DNA of 64,000 nt from Oryza sativa Japonica Group (Eukaryota > Streptophyta > Magnoliopsida > Poales > Poaceae). Every line of letters starts with the position of its first letter. Positions within the stretch are counted from its first letter, which is position 1. Location of the stretch: NCBI RefSeq assembly GCF_034140825.1, contig NC_089035.1, positions 40,457,001 to 40,521,000 on the forward strand. Direction: 5' to 3'. The notes beneath the pieces were generated by a model. That model did no database searches. It was not told the DNA's origin and saw only the letters and a list, made by a program, of their open reading frames with translations. Positions 1 through 10,280 of this stretch are shown piece by piece. The position numbers and the translations under genes are program-made.

Positions 1-58
1 TTAGTAAGGTAATTACCTCGATTAACACATCAGAGCTGAACTTGATGAGTTTGAATAC

Positions 59-1188
59 CTTTAGTTTAGCAGAATAGGAACCTCTTGCGAACATGCCAGC
101 TGGGGTGGTCTCCTCTTCACCCTCATATGTGTAGGGCTCTAGCTGGGGACTGAATGTCCCCAGCATCACCTTCTGGTTCTCAACTGCAAGTCAGAATGCA
201 CATATATGACACATCATATGACATTATTGGAGTTCATTGTTCCATAGATAAAAGAATACCTTAAATGCATAATTAAATTTCTCTTAATTAACATATTTCT
301 TTACTGAAGAATGTAGGAAAATCCTCGAATAAAATGACCTAATGATCTAAGATCAGTATCTAAAATGGCATGTCGTCGTTATATTTATGAAGAGATTGCA
401 GCACATACATGAAGATCATATGGGAAATTTAATGGAACGATCAATTTGTGCCGTTGTTTCTAGAAATTCAAGCGCCATTTTATCTGATCTACAAAATAAA
501 ATACGCAGGTTCAAGTCGTGCGTTGTGTGTCACCTCTTACTCCAGTCTTCCAGACAGTGTTGGTGTACTTGAGGCCTGACACGATGTTGTTGGAGACGAT
601 GAAGCTGAAGCGGAAGCTGTAAGTGCTCCCGTCCTTGAGCGCGAAGGCGTAGCCCTTCTCGTCGGGGACGAACGGGATCGGCAGTACAAGGTCCGGCCTA
701 TCCGGCGACAGGATGGTCAGGTTCAGCACCTTCACCTCCGGCTCAGCAGTCTCTGCATATCCATGCGCACGCCCAAAATGTCGTTACAGATCGCACATCA
801 AGAATGTGTCAACGAATTCAGGCGAGAAGCATATATAATGATGAATTGGAAACAAGCGTAGATAGATACCTCCAAGCTGTTCAGTATCAACCTGCCCGAG
901 GAGTTGCTCCTTCCACCTCCTCAGGCTCTCATCATCCTGCATTCGCAGAAAAGTTAAAACTATATTCAGACTCAATTAGCATCAGATCAACAACAATGGA
1001 GGAATGCAGTGGATTATATTACGTACCTTGTCGAGCTCGAGCTGCTCCTTGAGGGGGACCTGGGGGCCGAGCACGACGGCGCGCTTGTTGCCCTCCTCGT
1101 CCTCCTCCTCCTCCTCGACGTCGTTCACGTCGGGGTTCCTGCCCGACGCGGTCTGCTCATGCTCCTTCTCCTTGTCCTTACTGTCCAT
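59..1188 (-). CDS. Rho GDP-dissociation inhibitor (RhoGDI), 3' end outside window
   Basis: The product extracts prenylated ROP/Rac GTPases from membranes and holds them inactive in the cytosol. I read four coding exons: 1188-1027, 936-870, 752-534 and 183-59. GT-AG borders and phases (0, 1, 1, 0) are consistent. The N-terminal arm (about residues 1-54) is acidic, with a glutamate run near residue 25. The immunoglobulin-like domain follows, with the family signatures SPDRPDLVLPIPF, SNNIVSGLKYTNTVWKTG, GTFSPQ, EPYTYEGEEETTPAGM and FARGSYSAK. The strand ending in the usual FVDDDGK-type segment must lie left of base 1, so the gene is cut by the window and not visibly broken. The ATG at 1188 is the first in frame. 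The gene is divergent from the PPR gene starting at 2468, and its leader side holds a long (GA)n tract. The family call is very secure. Confidence 0.95.
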
Positions 1189-1631
1189 GGGCGCGCGCGC
1201 GCGGCCGGCCGGTTGGTGGTGGCTCGCGGACGGACGACGGCGGACGGAGCTAGCGAGGTAGCAGCCTACAGATTAACCGATCGATCGCGCGCTGCGGTGG
1301 GTGGCGCTCCGTATGTATGGGTGAGGGGGAGGGAGCGGCTGGGCGCGAGGGGTGGAGGGCCGCGGGATCGATCGAGCGCGCGGTGGTGGTGGTAAGTACG
1401 TGGTGTGCGTCGCGGGGGGCGAGGAAAGGGTCGTGGCGTGCAGGAGAAACGCGCGGCCGCGGCGGGACGGGAGAGGGTGCCAAGTGTGCGCGCGGCCGGC
1501 GCCTCCGCGGCGCGCGCGCGCGGGATGTCCGCTCGATCGATCGCTCGCTCTCTCGTCGATCTTAGCAGCTTGCTCGATCGTTGGCTCCTGGCTGCTATTG
1601 TGGTTGGCGGGCCTTTTGCGTTCGAGTTCTT

Positions 1632-1636
<5 letters not shown>

Positions 1637-1701
<65 letters not shown>
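1637..1701. repeat. (CT)n microsatellite upstream of RhoGDI
   Basis: An uninterrupted dinucleotide run of about 32 units. It reads as (GA)n on the RhoGDI coding strand, about 450 bases before the start codon, in the probable leader or core promoter. GA/CT tracts near plant start sites can bind BBR/BPC factors; a role here is inference. Confidence 0.95.
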
Positions 1702-1704
<3 letters not shown>

Positions 1705-2467
1705 TTTTCCCATGTTACATGCTCTCTCTTGCGCTCCATATCCTCGCTCCTCTTCATGCAACGAACGACTTCATTAACGAACTTTAAATGATATTTTATC
1801 TTAAATTATACTTATCTAATATGTAATCCGAATACAGCGCCCTATTTGTTACAATTAAATCTCTACTAGTACAAAATATCATGTAATTATATTCTAATAA
1901 AAAATGTTTAGATGGTTAAAATATTGTGTTTTATACCGGACAGTGAAATATTTCAACAGATATTTTATTGTGACGTTGCAATTACTAAAACGATTTTGCT
2001 ATACATCTTACAAGTGATTTTTTCACTAGAGAGAAATCACCCGACAAAATGGATAGACAGTTTCCTTTGATCATGTGACGTTTGATTATTTTTTTTTCGC
2101 CACTAGTCAGACGCCCGATACCTAGCTGCGTCCAATGTTTTAGAAAGGTTTTCTTCATGGAAACTGTAGTCATCAGATTTATTGTAGGAAAGCAATTGAT
2201 TTTTTGGAAGGCATATTATCTCCAGGGATTCAAATCGATTTTACATTAGGGGGAGGTGTTAACAGACTGGACTCTGGAGTTTGGACGGTATTAAGGCCTA
2301 CTCAGGCTCTCGGTCCATATTACAACTGGGCCCACCAAGTTCGTGTACAATATTGTACTAGGTGGGCTGAGCAAAGTCGAGTCAGCTACCAGATTGGGCC
2401 GGGCCGAGTAGCACGAAAACCATCGCGTGCACGACCACTCCAAAGTTGCTGGAAGTCCGGGACGGCG
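1702..2467. other. Intergenic region and probable promoter of the PPR gene at 2468
   Basis: The first 500 bases are AT-rich with no feature I can name. Between about 2325 and 2405 lie GGGCCC, TGGGCT and TTGGGCCGGGCC motifs, the site II-like elements common in promoters of plant housekeeping and organelle-related genes. They favour transcription starting here and translation at the ATG at 2468. Confidence 0.5.
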
Positions 2468-3952
2468 ATGGTCGCCACGCCTGTGCGGTGGCCGCGGGTG
2501 CTGACTCCGGCGCACCTCGCCGGCGCCATCCGCCGGCAGAAGAGCCCCCTCGACGCCGTCCATCTCTACGCCGACGCGCCGCGGCGCTACCCGCGCTCCT
2601 CCTACCGCCACAACGACGCCGTCCACTCCTCGCTCCTCGCCGCGGCCTCCGCATCCTCCTCCGATCTCCTCCCCTCCCTCCTCCGCCGCATCCTCCCGTC
2701 CTCCCCCTCCGCCGACTCCCTCCTCGCCGCCTCCATCCCGCACCTCCCTCCCGCTGCCGCAGTCTCCGTCTTCCGCTCCTCCCTCCCATCCTCCCTCGCC
2801 CCGTCTTGGTCACGATCCTTCTCCGCCCTCCTCCGCCGCCTCCTCTCCGATGGCTTGCTTCCCGAAGCGGCCCGTCTCTTTGCGGACTTCGCGGGGAGGC
2901 CGGAAGTCTCTCTAGCGTCAGAAGACCTCACCTCGTTGATCACTGGATTGTGCCGTGCGCGGAGACCTGAACTCGCTCTGCAGGTGCTTGATGAAATGTC
3001 TAACCAGTGCCTCGCACCAGAGAAGGACGCTTATCGCGCGATCGTGCCTGCGCTCTGCGATGCTGGCATGCTCGATGAGGCCACACACGTTCTCTACTCC
3101 ATGCTGTGGCGCGTGTCGCAGAAGGGATGCGACGAAGATGTTGTGGTGTACCGGGCATTGCTGGTGGCGCTCTGTGCGGCTGGCCGAGGTGAGCAGGCAG
3201 AGATTGTGTTGGATAAGGTGATTAGGAAAGGGTTGAGGTCCTCAGGTAGCCGGCGATCTCTCCGTGTTCCTATGCTTGCTGGGCTTAGTATTGAGGATGC
3301 CCAGGAAATCATTGATCAGGCATTGGTTGTTCGAGGTGGGCGTACTGTTGCAAGCTTTGAAGTTATGGTTATTGACCTCTATGATGAGGGAAGATTGAAT
3401 GAGGCAGACAATTTGTTTAAGGAGATGGGCAAGAAGGGGTTCAAGCCAACAATATACATGTATGAGGCGAAGATCACTTCTTTATGCAGGGAAGGCAGGT
3501 TGGATGAGGCTGTGAAGGTGTTGGAGGAGGAATTACCCAAGAATGATCTCATTCCGACCGTCACAACATATAACTTGCTAATGAGGGGACTTTGCAACTC
3601 GATGCAATCAATGAGGGCACTCAGATACCTTGGAAGGATGGATAAACAGCTTGGTTGTGTTACTCGGAAAGAGACATTTTCAATCTTGATCAGCGGCTTG
3701 TGTTCAGAAAGCCGGTTCATCGACGCAGCACAGATTATGGAGAGGATGGTTAAGGGTCATCATAGACCTGAGGCAGGCGAATTTAACAATGTCATTGAAG
3801 GTTTATGTTCTGCTGGTAGAACATATGATGCATTGCTATGGCTTGAGGAGATGATCGACCATGGAGAAACACCTGATGTTCATGTTTGGTCTTCTTTGGT
3901 TTCAGCAGCTTTAGGATTAGGAGAAGGCCTTACAACTGCTGCTACGCATTAA
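2468..3952 (+). CDS. P-class pentatricopeptide repeat protein
   Basis: An intronless gene for a 494-residue RNA-binding protein, probably acting in mitochondria or plastids. The frame stays open upstream to a TTG at 2204, but the first plausible ATG is at 2468, just downstream of GGGCC promoter motifs. The N-terminus ([12 protein letters not shown]) is followed by a serine/alanine/arginine-rich stretch that would suit an organellar transit peptide. From about residue 150 to the end there are roughly eight 35-residue PPR units, with cores such as [60 protein letters not shown] and [15 protein letters not shown]. There is no E or DYW tail, which places it in the P class, usually linked to transcript stability, cleavage or intron splicing. 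The N-terminus resembles my recollection of Arabidopsis At1g05600; this is unverified. The target RNA is unknown. Confidence 0.9.
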   Translation: MVATPVRWPRVLTPAHLAGAIRRQKSPLDAVHLYADAPRRYPRSSYRHNDAVHSSLLAAASASSSDLLPSLLRRILPSSPSADSLLAASIPHLPPAAAVSVFRSSLPSSLAPSWSRSFSALLRRLLSDGLLPEAARLFADFAGRPEVSLASEDLTSLITGLCRARRPELALQVLDEMSNQCLAPEKDAYRAIVPALCDAGMLDEATHVLYSMLWRVSQKGCDEDVVVYRALLVALCAAGRGEQAEIVLDKVIRKGLRSSGSRRSLRVPMLAGLSIEDAQEIIDQALVVRGGRTVASFEVMVIDLYDEGRLNEADNLFKEMGKKGFKPTIYMYEAKITSLCREGRLDEAVKVLEEELPKNDLIPTVTTYNLLMRGLCNSMQSMRALRYLGRMDKQLGCVTRKETFSILISGLCSESRFIDAAQIMERMVKGHHRPEAGEFNNVIEGLCSAGRTYDALLWLEEMIDHGETPDVHVWSSLVSAALGLGEGLTTAATH

Positions 3953-4346
3953 GTGGGATTGGGCCAAGTACATTCTTTAAGCACAAAAACATCACTGGTT
4001 TGAGCGTACAGAATTAGCCTCTTTTGTATGTAAGTGAAGTAACATTTTTATCATCCTGTTATTTATGCAGTTCCAAAAGGAATATCTGTAAGCTAATTAT
4101 TTCTGCATGTAGTAACAATATATCTTAAATCTACTTTAGTCTTAATAATGGTTGCGATGAGGAAAAACAGTAAGCTGTTTTTATTTACTATACTTAATAC
4201 TACATGTTATGAGTTTTGAGTCCACTGCTTAGACGTTAAACAGAGCATTAACTTGTCAATGTGATGTATAAAACCATATTGAAGGTTGATTATATTGTTG
4301 CCACAAGATACGAGTTAAATTAACAATAAAATTAGCATGTGGTATT
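3953..4346. other. 3' flank of the PPR gene
   Basis: AT-rich sequence, probably 3' untranslated region and spacer. No gene or element recognised. Confidence 0.4.
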
Positions 4347-4640
4347 TTGTACATTACAAAATTGCCAGGATTACATCAAGGCAGAGGTACAAAATTGCCA
4401 GGTGGCTACATATCTGATGGATCAACCAAGCAGAGTTTACAAAATTGCCGGATCTTCTCCAGACTACTAAAACTGCTGGATCAATCCAATCTAACCTACA
4501 ATATTATCGGGTCATCGAAGCAGAGCTACAAAATTGCTGGATCTTCTCCAAGCAGAGCTGCCGGTCTGACAGAACTGCTAGGTCTTCTCCGAGCTGAACT
4601 GCCGGGTTTCCAAAACAACAAGGTCTTTTCCTTGCATCAA
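4347..4640. repeat. Degenerate tandem repeat array (ACAAAATTGCCGG units)
   Basis: The core ACAAAATTGC(C/T)(A/G)G, often preceded by AGCAGAG and followed by ATCTTCTCC, recurs about every 35-60 bases: near 4357, 4389, 4439, 4528 and, more diverged, up to 4620. A further single core lies near 4750. The array ends about 170 bases from the MADS stop codon and may form part of its 3' untranslated region. Origin unknown. Confidence 0.7.
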
Positions 4641-4807
4641 ACCTATAGATAGATAGCCCCATGTCCCTCGCTTGTTGGCCAGGAAAATTGCTCGGGAACT
4701 TGGCGGCGGCGGTGGCAACATCAGTTGAATCCGGCGGCCATCCAGCGTCCAAAATTGCCGGGTTTCACCGTATTGCGACGGCTACTCTAGACCTTACTGC
4801 AGATCAC

Positions 4808-6247
4808 TCAGTCCAATAGCACGTCGAAGTTGCATCCAAAGTCGAAGCCATCGGCCAGATCACTGAGATAATGCAGCTCCTCGAGGCCGGAAGAATGCTG
4901 GGAGGCGTCGGAGCACTGGAGGAGATCGTCAATGGAGAACTCCGTCTCGTCGCAGCCGGCCACGTTCGTGACGATGCTCTCGTCACTGCCCGTGGCGATG
5001 AACTGGACGGGCGCGTCCATGAAGTTGTCGCTGGTGCTGGTGGTTTGGTAATCGAACACGGTTGTGTCGATGTAGTTGCCGTCGATGTCGCACTCGATGT
5101 CGATGTAGGGGTGACCAGCTGATGGCACGATGGCGTTGCACGGCTCGCCGTCGTTGCCCCATGTGCCGGCCGGATTGTGCCAGCAGCCGTTGGCCGCCGG
5201 CGCCGGCGCCGGCTGCATTTGGTTGCCGTAGACGCCAATGCCCATGTAGGGGTCACCAAATGATGGCACGATGGCTTTGCACGGCTCGCCGCCGTCGTAG
5301 CCCCACGTGCCCGGATCGTGCCACCCGCCGTTGGCCGCCGGTGCCGGCTGCATCTGGTTGCCGTAGACGTCGTTGCCGGCGATGTCCATGTAGGGGTCAC
5401 CAGCTGATGGCACGATGGCGTCGCAGGGCTCGCCGTTGCCGTCGACGACATTGTTGTACCAGCATTGGAGGTTGCCGTACACGGGCTGGACGAAGGTGGC
5501 GTTGCATGGCTGGAAGCCTCCCCACGCGAGCCGGCTGTGGTTGTTGCTGCCATTGCCCGGCATCTGCATCTGCAGCTGGTAGCCGCTCATGTCCACGGCG
5601 CCATGGCCGCCCATGTACTGGGCGTTGTTGTACCCTGGCTGCATCAGCGTCACGCCGGCGTTGTACGGATGGAAGGGGTCACATGTCGCCGGTGCATGCA
5701 CCTCCTGGTGCTGGTAGCCGTGTACGCCGACGGAGTTGGTTCCGGCGACGTCGGCGTCGCGCCGCCGGCCGCCGCCGTCCGCGTCGTCGTCGGCGCCGGG
5801 CAGCAACCCGAGCGCCTCCCGCCTCTTGGCCGTAGCCAGCAGCGTGGCGTCGATGGACGCGAGCAGCTGCTGCAGCTCGTCCTGGGACATCCCGTCCAGC
5901 ACGGCGTCCGGCGGGTCGAGCTCGCCGGGGCGGCCCTTCTGCCGCAGCCTGGCGAGCTTGGCCCTCTCCTTGTCGAGCTCCTCCTGGAGGTAAGCCACGT
6001 GCGTGTGCCTCGCCCGCTTCTCCGCCGGCAGCGCGCGGTACCTCTCGATGGCGTCGCCGCCCTCCGGCGACACCCACACGGTCGGCGCGCCGCCGTCGGG
6101 CCCGGCGCACACGACGGCGACGGGGATGTCGCACAGCGTGGCGAGCTCCCCGGCCTTCTTGATCAGCCCCGCCTTCCGCTTCTTGTAGGTCGTAGCGCGC
6201 GTCTGCGGGTTCGCGATGAGGGCTATGGATGTCTTCCGGCGAGACAT
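4808..6247 (-). CDS. Type I (probably M-gamma) MADS-box transcription factor with an internal repeat
   Basis: An intronless gene for a 479-residue nuclear DNA-binding protein. The frame is open upstream of the chosen ATG at 6247, but the MADS domain begins directly there (MSRRKTSIALIANPQTRATT), so this start is secure. Residues 1-60 form the MADS domain (YKKRKAGLIKKAGELATLCD, then VWVSPEGGDA). Residues about 85-140 are a charged helix with leucine spacing, likely the dimerisation region. Lack of introns and lack of a classical keratin-like domain point to type I; the wording of the MADS box is closest to the M-gamma, endosperm- and gametophyte-expressed group (AGL80/PHERES-like). The C-terminal half is rich in G, N, Y and P, and carries a three-copy repeat of 47-48 residues. 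The tail is acidic (EFSIDDLLQCSD), which could activate transcription. The subclass and tissue role are inferences. Confidence 0.92.
   Translation of the reverse strand: MSRRKTSIALIANPQTRATTYKKRKAGLIKKAGELATLCDIPVAVVCAGPDGGAPTVWVSPEGGDAIERYRALPAEKRARHTHVAYLQEELDKERAKLARLRQKGRPGELDPPDAVLDGMSQDELQQLLASIDATLLATAKRREALGLLPGADDDADGGGRRRDADVAGTNSVGVHGYQHQEVHAPATCDPFHPYNAGVTLMQPGYNNAQYMGGHGAVDMSGYQLQMQMPGNGSNNHSRLAWGGFQPCNATFVQPVYGNLQCWYNNVVDGNGEPCDAIVPSAGDPYMDIAGNDVYGNQMQPAPAANGGWHDPGTWGYDGGEPCKAIVPSFGDPYMGIGVYGNQMQPAPAPAANGCWHNPAGTWGNDGEPCNAIVPSAGHPYIDIECDIDGNYIDTTVFDYQTTSTSDNFMDAPVQFIATGSDESIVTNVAGCDETEFSIDDLLQCSDASQHSSGLEELHYLSDLADGFDFGCNFDVLLD
5085..5440 (-). repeat. In-frame tandem repeat within the MADS gene
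   Basis: Two complete units and one partial unit, spaced 141 and 144 bases apart, so always whole codons. Each unit opens with GEPC(D/K/N)AIVPS(A/F)G and runs through (D/H)PY(M/I)(D/G)I, YGNQMQPAP and GxWxxPxGTWG. The third unit diverges after PYIDI. DNA identity between units is high, which suggests recent expansion. Confidence 0.9.
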
Positions 6248-6549
6248 CGCTGGAGACGGGAGTCGATCGATCTCGATGGCGAGGAGACGACGGGTGGATT
6301 TTATGTGGTAGTACGTGCGCATTATCCCAGTCCGATTCGGACTTCGTATCGGCGAAAATCTGAGTCCGCATTGGATTTTGTTGCAGATCACGTATATGGA
6401 TCAGACGGCGCCCTGTACTCGGCTCCAGGCTCACCCTTGCCTGTGCGACTATGGCTCAGTTCTAACCCCAAACTTCAACTTCCTCATTTTTTTTTGTTAG
6501 TTTCAAGCTTATAATTATTAATGCTTGTGCTAATGAGGTTTAAATCTGT

Positions 6550-7033
6550 CTTCAAAGGGACTGCCTATACATTTGTCGACAAAATTTTCACCAAAAAATT
6601 GACAGATGTAATTATAATATAATCGTAGTGTAATTACACTATAACTTATATGTAACTACACTGTAACTTACATGTAACTACAGTGTAACTTATATGTAAG
6701 TGTCACATAATTTTGAATCGTTAGATCTATTACACGATTTGTTTTGGTGAGGAAGAAAACAAATCATAGCACACACATATATGAAAGAATTTGTTCCCAC
6801 GACCTCCATTTTACCGAAATAACATGTTACGGAGAGATTTTTGAAAGTTACATACAAGTTACACTATAGGTACAGTGTAATTACATACAAGTTACAGTGT
6901 AATTACACTACAATTGTACTGTAATTACATACAAGTTACAGTGTAATTACACTACAATTATACTGTAATTACATTTGTCAAATTTTTGGAGAAAAATTTG
7001 TCGACAAATGTATAACAAAATCGGTCTTGAAAA
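6550..7033. mobile_element. Foldback (terminal inverted repeat) element with TGTAATTACA subrepeats
   Basis: The two ends are inverted copies sharing TATACATTTGTCGACAAA followed by TTTTC and CC, and then a run TGTAATTA. Inside, units such as TGTAATTACACTGTAACTTA repeat many times on the left and as their complements on the right. No coding capacity. A related element lies at 55425-56006. Class is uncertain; the boundaries are approximate to a few bases. Confidence 0.75.
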
Positions 7034-7415
7034 CGGACGATCGAAAGCACCTCTCTCCGGATAGTCCGGTGAGCCCACACCACCGTTAAGGCGTTAGGTA
7101 TCGTGAGGCCCTTCCTTTAACTTTGCAACGCGTATCCTATTCGATCTGTTCTGATGCCTCCTAATTTTGCTATCTTGACAAGATTTCGATTAAGATTTAT
7201 AACGAGCTACGATCAGTGGAGGTGCATAATGGAAAGCGTATTTATTATTATTATTATCATCATCACATTCATTTTTTTTTTGAACGGACATCATCACATT
7301 CAATCGAGTCCAAACAGTAATCAGTTTCCATTACTTCCATATCAGCACACAATGTACATACATCTCTTTCTAACACCCAAACCCTTGGGAGAAATTTATT
7401 GAGGCTAGTTGTTTT
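7034..7415. other. Spacer and 3' flank of the RIN4-like gene
   Basis: Contains a short imperfect (ATT)n(ATC)n run near 7238-7265 and otherwise nothing recognised. The right part is likely 3' untranslated region of the neighbouring minus-strand gene. Confidence 0.4.
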
Positions 7416-8752
7416 TCAAGCGATGCAGTTCACGCCAAGGCACCCTCCTAGCAAATTCCTCAGCAACTTCTTCTGCAGCACAAACAAAAGATTATAATTA
7501 GATTAGGAAAAAAATCGCAGTCAAGTTCAACTAGATCTCCCTGAAATTTACAGTCCAACTTTAATCTCGATTAATAAGCTCCAAGTGTTCTACAAATGCA
7601 CTACTTAAGCTTTTTGAACAAAAAGGGTAGTGTGTGAGTGTTGCTATTATCCTAAGAAAAGCTAATTGCAAAGGCTCAGCTTATCTCAAAAAAGGTTTGT
7701 GTCAATCACATGATAGTACTAGAAGGTAACTAAAGTAAAAGCCACTTGGTCATCACACACAAGGGCCCAGCAAAGATGCACAGATTTTGGAACAAAACAC
7801 AATTACAGTGTACTACTACTTGCCTTCTTCACCCTGCAGATTAGCTTTGGTGAGATCTTGTACAGGTCCTCATCCACTGCCGTCTTTGGCTTCCACTTCT
7901 GCTGCTCATTCAGATACTGCTGCTTCCTTCCTCCCTTTCTCACACGCACAGCATTCGCATTCGCATTCGCGTTTTCTTTCTCCCCTTTCACTCGAACAAC
8001 GCACTGCATTTTGGTCACGAAATCATCAGTCTAACCGTTTGTTCTTTTGCAGCAACGCTATGACTTAAAACTGAACTAAACTGATATGATAATAGTTAGG
8101 TGAAGAAGACTGAAGAAAAGTTCAAGTTTTTTTTTTGTCAGACCTTCTTGTAGTTGTAGGGGTTGGCAGGGAACTGGGGCACCTTGAAGAGGTCCTCATC
8201 TTTCTCTGCTTGTGCTGTGAAGAAGAAAGTCCCTGACTCGAAGTATTGGGTGACGGGCATATCATCCCATATATTCCAGTCGCCGAACGCCGGGATTTGG
8301 CGCCACTTGCAGTCATCGAGCGCCTGTCAGAGAATGGAACAATCTTTACTGTTAACTTATCTCTGTAAGCAACTCATCCTACATATATGTTTGTGAAAAA
8401 CAGAAAAGATATGCAGGAAGCAGGGACGTTGATAAAGAGGCATCTGAGAACTGAATCTTTGAGTCAACCTCTCATTGGATAAGGAAAACTTTGAGGTGAT
8501 CAGGAGATTCAGAAAATCAGAACAGTATATGCCAATGCAGCAGAACATCACCCGTTCTTTTCTCCCTAGAAAAGGCTCTACTATTAAGAGCAGTACAAAC
8601 ACCACATCTCTACATGGCAAAAAAAAGGATCCAAGGCTAGATAGTAGAACACAAGCTAGTTTTGCCACAAGAAGCCAAGAACTGAGATAGAGATTAGTGA
8701 AGAAGAGAAAGGCAACGAAATGCAAAGCATTTCTCCATGGCTCACCTCCATA
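7416..8752 (-). CDS. RIN4-like NOI-domain (AvrRpt2 cleavage-site family) protein
   Basis: Four short exons can be joined with all phase-0 introns: 8752-8747 (only Met-Glu), 8323-8144, 8003-7833 and 7472-7416, giving 137 residues. Exon 2 encodes the NOI-type core WRQIPAFGDWNIWDDMP followed by TQYFESGTFFF; the PxFGxW motif is the hallmark of the family, in which RIN4 is a membrane-attached immune regulator cut by the bacterial protease AvrRpt2. Exon 3 is basic with an asparagine-alanine run. The last exon ends KKLLRNLLGGCLGVNCIA; its two cysteines could be lipid-modified for membrane attachment, as in RIN4. An alternative donor at 7819-7818 would shift the last exon into another frame ending at 7405, but the phase-0 reading fits better. 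Upstream GA-rich sequence to about 8900 is the probable leader. Confidence 0.72.
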
Positions 8753-9193
8753 ACGCAGTGACAGAAAAGAATCAGATCGCGAAGAGGAGGAGGAGACGAA
8801 GAAGACGATCGATGACTCCCAACGATTTCAGGAGACAGGTGAGCAGCAGCAACGGCTCAGTGGTCAAAGCTGTAGTGGAGCTTGCTAGCTAGGCATTGGT
8901 CAGTAGCAACACGGCCGCATGCAGATGAGCAAGGGAGCTGGTGGCTGTGTGCATGTATACATAGCCACGCGAAAAAGCTCGAGGAGGAGAGGGGGTAAAG
9001 AGAATGTGGGGGCACACACGTACCGAAACTTTGCAGAAAGCCCACAAGAAAGCAAGCGCCCAAAGCAGCCAAGCAGGGCAGTGTGTTTAGCTGTTACTGA
9101 ACCGAGGCAATGAGTGCTGCACTGCCAGTCTGCTACTGCTGCTTGCTTCACGCTCGTACGCTCTCATCTCACGCACCACCCTATTACCTATTA
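8753..9193. promoter_or_regulatory. Probable leader and promoter of the RIN4-like gene
   Basis: Purine-rich leader-like sequence (8765-8850) followed by mixed sequence. I could not place a clear TATA box. No independent coding region is convincing. Confidence 0.35.
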
Positions 9194-9423
9194 CTCCCAC
9201 ATAATAGGTGACGTTTTTGACTTTTTATTTGCAATGTTTGACCATTCATTTTATTTGAAAAATTAGTGCAAATATAAAAAAAGATAAGTCATATGTAAAG
9301 TACTTTTGATAATAAAGCAAATGACAAACAAAATAAATAATAATTTCAAAATTTTTTAAATAAGATGAATGATCAAACATTGATAAACAAAAACTCGAAA
9401 AGACAATTAATATGGGACGGAGG
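9194..9423. mobile_element. Stowaway-like MITE, diverged
   Basis: Starts CTCCCACATAATAGGTGACG after a TA and ends ATGGGACGGAGG before a TA. The interior carries the familiar inverted TTTGACCATTCATTTTATTTG and its complement. No coding sequence. Confidence 0.75.
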
Positions 9424-9880
9424 TATTACCCCTTGGCCCTTGCTTTACGAGTTTAGTGTCTTTAGTGCAGTCATAATACTGTTCATCCTGTCCCATCTTG
9501 CTCGCTCACTCTTGTCAAGGCCCATGCTTACTTCGTTTCAAAATAAATTAACTTTTACACATAAATCTAAATAGAAGGCTATACTTATATTTGTGTAAAA
9601 CTTTTTTCTAAATAAAGAGTATTTTCAGCTTATCAGCCCGATATCATTACAGATTATTCATGCCATGCATATAAAACACGGTTTCTTCTGAAAACTTTCT
9701 ATGCAAGCATTATTTATACCAATTATTATAGGCCATTTGTTATATTTATAAGATATATGGTTTGTTTGGACGATGGAAAATAAAAATGATTTCCCGCCAT
9801 TAAAAGATAACTTTAAGTTCTAGCCATCCAATTTTACCACATCATTTCATCCAAGCCCTCATTTCTCTCTTTTTTTTTTT
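9424..9880. other. AT-rich spacer
   Basis: No gene or clear element seen. Ends in a pyrimidine run that abuts the next foldback element. Confidence 0.4.
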
Positions 9881-10280
9881 GAGTAAATTTCACAAAACTA
9901 CAGGTATTTTGACCAAATTATCACAAAACTACAGATTTAAGGAGTTATATCACAAAACTACATATTTAACACCAAATTTATCACAAAACTACATATTTTA
10001 GGTTAAATATCACAAAAATGCATATTTAATATTGAACTTATCACAAAACTACAACTTTTGGAGTTTAAATCCTTAGCACCCTTGTTATGGTGGAGCTATA
10101 AACATTATTACTTTGTGATTAAATTGGTTCTAAACCTGTAGTTTTGTGATAATTTAGTTACTAAACATGTAGTTTTGTGATACTTCATCTTAAATGTGTA
10201 GTTTTGTGATAAATTTAGTGTTAAATGTGTAGTTTTGTGATAATTTAGTCATACTATCTATAGTTTTCTGAAATTTACTC
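9881..10280. mobile_element. Foldback element built from TCACAAAACTACA repeats
   Basis: The left end GAGTAAATTTCACAAAACTA is the inverse of the right end. Each arm contains five or so copies of TCACAAAACTACA (left) or TGTAGTTTTGTGA (right) at about 34-base spacing. The flanks TCTTTTTTT on both sides could be a nine-base target duplication, which would suit a Mutator-like origin, though low complexity weakens this. Confidence 0.75.

Noticed and set aside
2240-2300. AGGGGGAGGTGTTAA, resembling the border of an LTR element
   Set aside because: No second terminal repeat, primer site or internal domain is visible, so chance similarity is the simpler reading.
2204-2467. Upstream extension of the PPR reading frame
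   Set aside because: It begins at TTG, lacks an ATG and overlaps promoter-like GGGCC motifs; the ATG at 2468 is the better start.
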